Positions 1-5,162 of a stretch of DNA of 5,682 bases are shown piece after piece (positions within the stretch are counted from its first letter, which is position 1; every line of letters begins with the position of its first letter). The DNA is from Acidobacteriaceae bacterium. Lineage in GTDB: Bacteria; Acidobacteriota; Terriglobia; Terriglobales; Acidobacteriaceae. Below the pieces are notes generated by a model that was not told the origin of the DNA, searched no databases, and worked only from the letters and a program-made list of their open reading frames with translations. Where the stretch lies: the NCBI GenBank assembly GCA_003156495.1, contig PMHC01000003.1, positions 1,077 through 6,758 on the forward strand, given 5' to 3'. The position numbers were made by a program, and so were the translations under genes.

Positions 1-545
1 AGCCGCACCCTTCGCAAATTTTTAGTTGCACGCGTACATCCATGACCGATTCTCCGAAGTTTCTCTCCCGCCGAACCGTTGTAGCGTTGGTTACTTTGCG
101 GGCCTAAGAGAGTAAGGTCAAGCAGCTCAGGCTTCGATTGTCCTGATGGGGGAATGCCGCCCGCACTCTCTGTTTCCTGTCATGACGATGGGCGCGCAGA
201 TTCTGGAATGAGACGATGGCCTTCCCTGAGCGCCATTACTGAAGGTCAGGGGATGGAAAAGAGAAGGGCCGGGGAAGTTTAATTTCCGCAAGGGGATTGG
301 CTTACCGCCAGGAATGGGGCCGCTTTATGCGTCCGCTGCAATTACGATAATTCGAGCTTTCCTCGTATTTTCCACAGGCCGTTATGTGATGCAGTAAACC
401 AAATGTATGGGTTCAATTTTCCCCCGTCAATGTACTTCGGATAACTTTCCCTCTGCGACGTTTGGGGCCTCGCCTCAATGCGAAAAATACGGTGAAATGA
501 GCTCTGATAGCTTTTCCAGGAGAAAGCGGAAGGGATTCGCGCCTA
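1..545. other. Non-coding leader region upstream of the HTH regulator gene
   Basis: I found no convincing gene here. The short open frames that end in this stretch or cross into the regulator gene have no recognisable protein character. The base composition looks less GC-rich than the genes to the right, with several A/T-rich patches. The stretch contains a nested inverted repeat (63-112), two mutually exclusive hairpin pairings (220-253), a small palindrome (340-352) and a TTTTCCACA motif (368-376). It probably holds the regulator's promoter and operator, but I cannot place a clear -35/-10 pair. It may also contain the 3' flank of a gene lying outside the window. No tRNA or rRNA character was seen. 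Confidence 0.55.
518..534 (+). promoter_or_regulatory. Purine-rich ribosome binding region of the HTH regulator
   Basis: AGGAG lies at 518-522 and GGAAGGG at 528-534. The second ends 11 bases before the TTG at 546, which is a workable spacing. The later in-frame ATG codons at 570 and 585 have no purine-rich Shine-Dalgarno sequence close upstream. This is why I favour the TTG start, but it is inference from spacing only. Confidence 0.4.
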
Positions 546-1265
546 TTGCTGGCAGCGAATTTTCCACAAATGAATCTAACCCAGATGCACGACCGGCTCC
601 GCTTGGAACTGCTGCGCAGAATTCAGCGGGGCACGCTGAGCGTCTCCCTTCTCGCGCGACAGACAGGTTTTGGACAATCACATCTCTCGAATTATCTGCA
701 TGGAAGGCGTCAACTCTCTCTCGATGCGATTGATCGGATTCTGGCGGCACAACACCTAACAGCCGTCGACCTGCTGCCCTCCGCGCAAGGTCGATCAGAG
801 GAGGAATATGGCGACGCTGTTCCGGTGGTTACACAGGCCGCCGCGCTCTTTGAGCCGCTGATCCGGGCCTCCTCGGTTCAATTGATGCTGCAACTTCCAG
901 CCTCTTTTCTTCAGTCGGCGCAAGCGCGGGCCGTGGGTGCCCGTCGCGGCTGGCAGCGCTTCGTCGCCGTCCGTCTTTCAGCGGCCGACGCACTGCCAAT
1001 GGAGCCGCTGCTGCTGCCGGAAGCGATCGTACTCATCGACCGGCACTACAATTCGCTGCTGGCTTACCGGCCCAACCGGCCCAATCTGTATGCCGTCCGG
1101 GAGGGCGCGCATCTTCTTGTGCGCTATGTGGAGTACGCATCAAGCAGGCTGGTTCTGCGCCCCATTAATCCCGTCTCGCCGATCGAGTTGATCGAAGTGG
1201 ATTCGGAAGCGACGCCGAACGAGCTGGTGATCGGCCGCGTCGTGCTTGTTTTAAATGAGTTGTAG
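546..1265 (+). CDS. XRE-family HTH regulator with a catalytically degenerate S24 (LexA/CI-like) C-terminal domain
   Basis: This is a 239-residue DNA-binding regulator, counted from the TTG at 546. In-frame ATGs at 570 and 585 are alternative starts and leave the HTH intact. Residues about 17-78 form a Cro/CI-type helix-turn-helix: LSVSLLARQTGFGQSHLSNY and the following RRQLSLDAIDRIL are typical of the XRE fold. Residues about 138-239 resemble the S24 peptidase fold of LexA, CI and UmuD: FVAVRL, then PMEPLL, IVLIDRHY, LYAVREGAHLLVRY and a closing IGRVVLVL strand. The usual catalytic serine of the 'SMEP' motif is proline (P151), and the lysine of the 'LLVKR' segment is arginine (R193). Self-cleavage is therefore not expected; the domain may serve in dimerisation or ligand sensing. 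The family placement is my recognition of strand order and motifs, and the target is unknown. The gene converges on the nucleotidyltransferase gene, with 34 bp between stop codons. Autoregulation is plausible because repeated motifs lie upstream. Confidence 0.82.
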   Translation: MLAANFPQMNLTQMHDRLRLELLRRIQRGTLSVSLLARQTGFGQSHLSNYLHGRRQLSLDAIDRILAAQHLTAVDLLPSAQGRSEEEYGDAVPVVTQAAALFEPLIRASSVQLMLQLPASFLQSAQARAVGARRGWQRFVAVRLSAADALPMEPLLLPEAIVLIDRHYNSLLAYRPNRPNLYAVREGAHLLVRYVEYASSRLVLRPINPVSPIELIEVDSEATPNELVIGRVVLVLNEL

Positions 1266-1299
1266 ATTTCTATTGCGTGTGTATCATCGTGCAGATTGT
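1266..1299. other. Short convergent intergenic gap
   Basis: Only 34 bp separate the regulator's TAG (1263-1265) from the nucleotidyltransferase's TAA (1300-1302, minus strand). The gap is A/T-rich, but I see no GC-rich stem with a T-tract on either strand. Termination here must use another mechanism or run into the opposing gene. Confidence 0.6.
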
Positions 1300-2043
1300 T
1301 TATATTGCGTAACTTCCGTCTGCTATGTCGCGTTCGGCTTCGCGCAGGCTCTGCGGCCGGCCCAGATCGCGCCAATAAGCGCCGTCGTCGCGAAAGGCGG
1401 CGATGCTTTCTCCCGTTCCGGCCAAACGCAAATAGGCGGGGATAATCGGGAATGCGCCTTCTTCGTTCAGCAACGGAAAAATGCGCGGCGAAATCACGTG
1501 AATGCCGGCGAAGGCCAGCGCTGTCGGCCGAGGCACAGCGCGCATAAGTTCTGGCGCGCCGTTTTGGCCCGCGCGGCGGCCGCAAAGCCTGCCCTCGCCG
1601 TCGAAGAGCAGATAGCGCGAAGTGGTTCTATTCTGCACGGCGATCGTCGCCAGCGCCCGCGATTCGGCGTGAAAGCTCGCCATGCGCGCGAGGTCGATCA
1701 TGCTCAGTACATCGACATTGTGCACGAGAAACGGTTCGTCGTTGCCCGATTCCAGAAAAAACCACGCGGCCCTCTTGATGCCGCCGCCGGTGTCGAGCAG
1801 TGTTTCTTCGCGCGAAATCGCGATCTTCATGCCGAAGTTTTTGTTGGCTTGCAGGTAGTCGACGACCGCGTCGGCAAAGTGATGGACGTTGACGATCACT
1901 TCGCTTATGCCCGCCGCGCGCAAGCGGGCCAGTGCCAGCTCGATCAGCGTGCGACCGCCAATCGTAACCAGCGCTTTGGGGCGGCTATCGGTGAGCGGGC
2001 GCAGGCGCGTGCCCAGGCCGGCGGCAAGAACCATCGCGCGCAT
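1300..2043 (-). CDS. Sugar-1-phosphate nucleotidyltransferase, MurU-like (NTP_transferase family)
   Basis: This 247-residue cytoplasmic enzyme should transfer a nucleotidyl group from an NTP to a sugar-1-phosphate. The N-terminal signature LAAGLGTRLRPLT (6-18) followed by PKAL (22-25) binds the nucleotide phosphates. LDTGGGIKRA (83-92) is the base and sugar recognition loop typical of MurU and mannose-1-phosphate guanylyltransferases. NVDV (109-112) carries the metal-binding aspartate D111, where many homologues read NGDV. WRDLGRP (224-230) supplies the C-terminal metal-binding aspartate. The length matches compact MurU/HddC-type enzymes with no left-handed beta-helix acyltransferase domain. 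Its ATG directly abuts the TAA of the upstream kinase gene, so the two are probably translationally coupled. With an AmgK-like kinase next door, the best guess is uridylylation of MurNAc-1-phosphate in peptidoglycan recycling. GDP-mannose or GDP-heptose synthesis cannot be excluded, so I give no gene symbol. Confidence 0.88.
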   Translation of the reverse strand: MRAMVLAAGLGTRLRPLTDSRPKALVTIGGRTLIELALARLRAAGISEVIVNVHHFADAVVDYLQANKNFGMKIAISREETLLDTGGGIKRAAWFFLESGNDEPFLVHNVDVLSMIDLARMASFHAESRALATIAVQNRTTSRYLLFDGEGRLCGRRAGQNGAPELMRAVPRPTALAFAGIHVISPRIFPLLNEEGAFPIIPAYLRLAGTGESIAAFRDDGAYWRDLGRPQSLREAERDIADGSYAI

Positions 2044-3477
2044 TTATTCGGCTAGGCCTTTCTTTTCAAGCTCGACGTGCCGAAGCACGACATTTACGAC
2101 GCCGGCCTGGCGCAGGTGCTCGGCCAAATGCTCGGCCATGTAAACCGAACGGTGCTGGCCGCCGGTGCAACCGAAGCTGACCATCAGGCTAGAAAATCCG
2201 CGCTCGCGGTAGTTGGCCACGGCTGAATCTACCAACGCCTGCACGTGAGAGAAAAAACTGCGCACGCCCTCCTGCTGGTCAAGATACTCAATCACGGCCG
2301 AGTCCCTGCCGGTCATCTGCCGGAAGCGCTCCAGGCGGCCGGGATTGGGCAGGTAGCGCGCGTCGAAAACAAAACCGCCGCCGTTGCCGCTCTCGTCGGC
2401 CGGCAGCGGCTGGCGATAGGAGAAGCTGAAGACACGCACCGTCAGCGGCGTTGTAGGCACGGAGATGTTGCGCAATTTTTCCGACGAAGCCATGCGGTCC
2501 AGCGCGTCGAGCAGCGCCGGCAGCGCCACGGGCAGTTTCACGTTTTTCTTGAGCCAGCGCAGGTTCTTGAGCGCATAGGGCACGCTCTGCAAAAAATGCG
2601 TCTTGCGCTCGTAAAAGCCGCGAAAGCCGTAAGAGCCCATCGCCTGCAAAATGCGCACATACACGAAGGCATAAAAACGCTCCATGAAGGCGGCGCGGTC
2701 GAAATCGATGTAGCTGGCCAGAGAATCCAAATAATGCTCGAGCAGTTGCTGGCGCAGCTCCGGCGGCAGATCGGCCTTGCCGTCGTAGAGCAGAGAAGCA
2801 ATGTCGTACTGTAGCGCGCCCTTGCGGCCGCCTTGGTAGTCGAGGAAGTATGGCCTGCCCTCGCGCAGCATTACATTGCGGGCCTGAAAATCGCGGTAAA
2901 GAAAATAATCGCGGTCGGCGGTAAGCAGGAATTTTGTCAGCCGGCCAAAGTCGTCTTCAAGCGCTTGTTCATTGAAGGGAATGCCGGCCAGGCGCAGAAA
3001 ATAATACTTGAAGTAATTCAAGTCCCAGGCAATCGACTGGCGGTCGAAGCTCGATCGCGGATAGCAGACTTTATAGTTCAGCTCGCGGCCGGCCTCGACC
3101 TGAAAGCGCGGTAGCTCGGCGACGGTTTTGCGATAGGCTTCAACGACCTCTGGAGCGACGGCGTCGGCGGTGCGATGGCTGCTAAGAAATTCAAAGAGCG
3201 TGGTGTCGCCAAGATCTTCTTCAAGGTAAGCGCCCCGGCTCAGGTCTTCGGCATAAATCTCCGGCACCAGCAGCCCGCAACGGCGGAAGTGGCGGGAAAA
3301 CTCGATGAAGGCGGCGTTTTCTTCGCGCACCGAGTAGAGAATGCCGACGGCGGTTTTTCCTCCGCCGGCGAGGCGGACGATCGTGCGTCCCGAGCCGCCA
3401 AGCTGGCCCTGAAGAGGCGCGACGGTTTCGGCCGGCAGGTGAAAATACTGCTCGAAGAGCTGTTTAAGAACGTCCAT
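2044..3477 (-). CDS. AmgK-like sugar kinase (APH fold) fused to a RapZ C-terminal domain
   Basis: This is a 477-residue two-domain protein. Residues about 1-335 form an aminoglycoside-phosphotransferase-type kinase, with a glycine-rich loop LGGSGR (26-31), YLEEDLGDTTLFEFL (84-98), a catalytic loop YRDFQARN (194-201, catalytic D196 and N201) and a metal-binding DYQGG (213-217, D213). The layout resembles AmgK, which phosphorylates MurNAc/GlcNAc at the anomeric position. Residues about 346-465 match the C-terminal half of RNase adapter RapZ: FVFDARYLPNPG (369-380), LTG-like MTGRD (388-392), YLD (398-400) and the diagnostic FGCTGGQHRS (435-444). The Walker A kinase half of RapZ is absent, so this is a domain swap and not a full RapZ. 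In E. coli the RapZ C-terminal domain binds GlcN-6-P and small RNAs; whether that holds here is unknown. The ATG at 3477 is chosen because AAGGAA lies just upstream. The frame stays open to 3606, but an earlier start would overlap dnaB. The gene is coupled to the downstream nucleotidyltransferase. Confidence 0.9.
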   Translation of the reverse strand: MDVLKQLFEQYFHLPAETVAPLQGQLGGSGRTIVRLAGGGKTAVGILYSVREENAAFIEFSRHFRRCGLLVPEIYAEDLSRGAYLEEDLGDTTLFEFLSSHRTADAVAPEVVEAYRKTVAELPRFQVEAGRELNYKVCYPRSSFDRQSIAWDLNYFKYYFLRLAGIPFNEQALEDDFGRLTKFLLTADRDYFLYRDFQARNVMLREGRPYFLDYQGGRKGALQYDIASLLYDGKADLPPELRQQLLEHYLDSLASYIDFDRAAFMERFYAFVYVRILQAMGSYGFRGFYERKTHFLQSVPYALKNLRWLKKNVKLPVALPALLDALDRMASSEKLRNISVPTTPLTVRVFSFSYRQPLPADESGNGGGFVFDARYLPNPGRLERFRQMTGRDSAVIEYLDQQEGVRSFFSHVQALVDSAVANYRERGFSSLMVSFGCTGGQHRSVYMAEHLAEHLRQAGVVNVVLRHVELEKKGLAE

Positions 3478-3480
3478 GAT

Positions 3481-3486
3481 TTCCTT
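3481..3486 (-). promoter_or_regulatory. Ribosome binding site of the kinase-RapZ fusion gene
   Basis: On the minus strand AAGGAA ends three bases before the ATG at 3477-3475, leaving four bases after the AAGGA core. The spacing is short but usable. It supports 3477 over the more distal ATG at 3606, which lies inside the dnaB coding end. Confidence 0.6.
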
Positions 3487-3550
3487 GGAATTGGCGCTAG
3501 AACCTTTGACCAAGATAGGACGCACGGCCAGCCAGCGCAAGGCGCGGCAA

Positions 3551-4936
3551 TTATCCTTCGCTTTCGTGCGTCGTCTCGCGATTGTCAAAGCAGGTGTAGC
3601 GCGCAATAAAGTTCAGCGGCACGCTGCCGGTGGGGCCGTTACGCTGCTTGGCGATGATGATTTCGGCCTCGGCGCGTTCGGCATCGGTCATGTTCTCGTC
3701 GCGCTTGTAGTAGCTTTCGCGGTGGATGAAGATTACCACGTCGGCGTCCTGCTCGATCGAACCGGATTCGCGCAGATCGCTCAGCATGGGGCGCTTATCG
3801 TCGCGCTTTTCATTGCTACGGGAAAGCTGCGAGAGGGCGACGACCGGAACCTCGAGCTCTTTGGCCATGGCTTTCAGGCCGCGCGAAATGGCAGAAACCT
3901 CTTGCACGCGGTTTTCGTAGCCTTTTTTCGCGCCGGGGATCGTGGCCGACATCAACTGCAAATAATCGATCACGATCAGGTCCAGGCCGCCGGAGTTCTG
4001 CTTCAGACGGCGGGCCTTGGCGCGCATTTCGGCCAGCGAGCCGCCGGCCGAGTCGTCGATGAAGATGCGCGACTCTACCAACAGCCCCAAGGCGTTTTGC
4101 AGCTTTTCGTGGTCTTCCTGGCCCAAAAAGCCCTTCTGCAACCGTTGCTGATCGACTCGAGCCTGCGAGGCCAACATGCGTCGCAGCAGCGATTCCTTGC
4201 TCATTTCCAAACTGAAGACCGCCACGATGGCCTGATGCTGCACGGCGGCGTTCTGCGCCAGGTTAATGGCGAAGGCGGTTTTGCCCATCGAAGGACGGGC
4301 GGCGATGATGACCAACTCGCCCTTTTGCAGGCCGCTGGTCATGCGGTCGAGATCGATGAAGCTCGTCGCCAGGCCGGTGATTTCGCGGCTCTGCTTGTAG
4401 AGGTTGTCGATCGAGCCGAAGGAGTCGCGGACGATGGCGTCGAGCGGTTGCAGGCCGCGGGTCAGGCCGGCCTCGCTGACCTCGAGCAGTCGCGATTCGG
4501 TTTCGTCGAGAACGCCGATTGCGTCCTGGCTCTGGTCGGCTGCCTTGGCGATGGCCGACGAGCAGATGCCCATCAGCCGGCGCAGCAGGCTCTTGTCCTT
4601 GACGATGCGGACGTAATCTTCGATGACCGGCCGGCGCGGCAAACCCTCGGTGAGCGAGGCCAAGTAGGCGACGCCGCCAACGGCTTCAATTTCTTTGTAT
4701 TTCGCCAGCTCGTTTGAAAGAGTAACGATATCGACGGCGTGGCCAGTATCGATCAACTCGCTCATGCGCAAGAAGATGCGGCGATGCGAGTCGAGCGCGA
4801 AATCATCCGGCTTGAGGCTTTCGGCGGCTTCGGCGTGAGCGGCGTTGTCGAGCAGAATCGCGCCCAGAATGGTCTTTTCCGCGTCGATATTCGCGGGCAG
4901 ACCGGCATCCAACATCAGATCGGGAACCGTAGCCAT
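3551..4936 (-). CDS. dnaB: Replicative DNA helicase DnaB
   Basis: This hexameric, ATP-driven helicase unwinds DNA ahead of the replisome and interacts with primase. From the ATG at 4936 it has 461 residues, a normal family length. An in-frame TTG two codons upstream (4942) is an alternative start; neither has a good Shine-Dalgarno sequence. The N-terminal helical domain (about 15-115) starts with the typical NIDAEKTILGAILLD. The linker helix region (about 145-180) leads to the RecA-like domain. There Walker A is ARPSMGKT (213-220), the catalytic glutamate lies in FSLEMS (E244) and Walker B is LIVIDYLQLM (320-329). The DNA-binding and sensor segment SDLRESGSIEQDADV follows (386-400). KQRNGPTG (430-437) holds the lysine and arginine-finger residues that act across the subunit interface. 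No intein interrupts the Walker A or later motifs, although dnaB is a frequent intein site. It leads a co-oriented cluster with the kinase-RapZ gene 73 bp downstream. Confidence 0.97.
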   Translation of the reverse strand: MATVPDLMLDAGLPANIDAEKTILGAILLDNAAHAEAAESLKPDDFALDSHRRIFLRMSELIDTGHAVDIVTLSNELAKYKEIEAVGGVAYLASLTEGLPRRPVIEDYVRIVKDKSLLRRLMGICSSAIAKAADQSQDAIGVLDETESRLLEVSEAGLTRGLQPLDAIVRDSFGSIDNLYKQSREITGLATSFIDLDRMTSGLQKGELVIIAARPSMGKTAFAINLAQNAAVQHQAIVAVFSLEMSKESLLRRMLASQARVDQQRLQKGFLGQEDHEKLQNALGLLVESRIFIDDSAGGSLAEMRAKARRLKQNSGGLDLIVIDYLQLMSATIPGAKKGYENRVQEVSAISRGLKAMAKELEVPVVALSQLSRSNEKRDDKRPMLSDLRESGSIEQDADVVIFIHRESYYKRDENMTDAERAEAEIIIAKQRNGPTGSVPLNFIARYTCFDNRETTHESEG

Positions 4937-5162
4937 TACCAATGAGTTTGAGGCCTGCGGACGGAGACAACAAGAGATGAAAAGATGCGGAAACTGAGGA
5001 AAAAGCGGCTAAAAATAAGCATCAACGGCGTTTCTCATTCGGGAACCAACTGTTTTTATCGCGTACGTCTGGCGCGCTTTTCGGCCAATTTGCGCCCGAA
5101 ATTTGCGATGATAGAGCGATGCGTCTCAAAAGTGATTTGACCTTACAGGAACGGCCGCGCCA
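4937..5162. promoter_or_regulatory. Divergent intergenic region between dnaB and the lipid kinase gene
   Basis: This 226-bp region must carry promoters for dnaB (leftward) and the lipid kinase (rightward). It has A/T-rich patches around 5009-5020 and 5051-5060 that could serve the leftward promoter. On the plus strand a TTGCGC at 5090 and a GATAGA near 5110 are the nearest things to -35/-10 boxes, but their spacing of 14 is poor. An 8-bp direct repeat AATTTGCG occurs at 5087-5094 and 5100-5107. I cannot assign exact promoters. Confidence 0.5.
5147..5151 (+). promoter_or_regulatory. Ribosome binding site deciding the GTG start of the lipid kinase
   Basis: AGGAA at 5147-5151 sits 11 bases before the GTG at 5163 but 23 bases before the in-frame ATG at 5175. 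The frame is closed by a TGA at 5133-5135, and GTG is the earliest conventional start after it, so the spacing favours GTG. Confidence 0.45.

Noticed and set aside
407..750. Small open frames on both strands (407-733 plus, 475-750 minus) around the regulator start
   Set aside because: Both overlap the HTH-encoding region in other frames, and neither protein resembles a known family.
1124..1585. A 153-codon minus-strand frame spanning the regulator end and the nucleotidyltransferase end
   Set aside because: It overlaps two real genes, is Arg/Ser-rich and lacks any motif.
1255..2055. A 266-codon plus-strand open frame opposite the nucleotidyltransferase
   Set aside because: It is the antisense shadow of a gene with all family motifs, and its composition (rich in Arg, Ala and Gln) is that of a shadow frame.
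2044..2450. A separate stand-alone RapZ gene
   Set aside because: The RapZ-like segment is in frame with the kinase, has no start codon with a ribosome binding site at its beginning and lacks the N-terminal Walker A half.
3478..3606. N-terminal extension of the kinase-RapZ protein from an ATG at 3606
   Set aside because: It would overlap the dnaB coding end, the added residues do not look like the kinase fold, and a Shine-Dalgarno sequence supports the ATG at 3477.
2245..3609. Several plus-strand frames (2245-2814, 2833-3114, 3175-3609) opposite the kinase-RapZ gene
   Set aside because: All sit antisense to a well-supported coding region and show no domain character.
3476..4717. A long (413-codon) plus-strand open frame opposite dnaB
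   Set aside because: It lies antisense to an unmistakable DnaB and has no recognisable motifs; long antisense frames are common in high-GC genes.
3551..4936. Possible intein in DnaB
   Set aside because: Motifs from the N-terminus through the arginine finger run without interruption and the length is normal.
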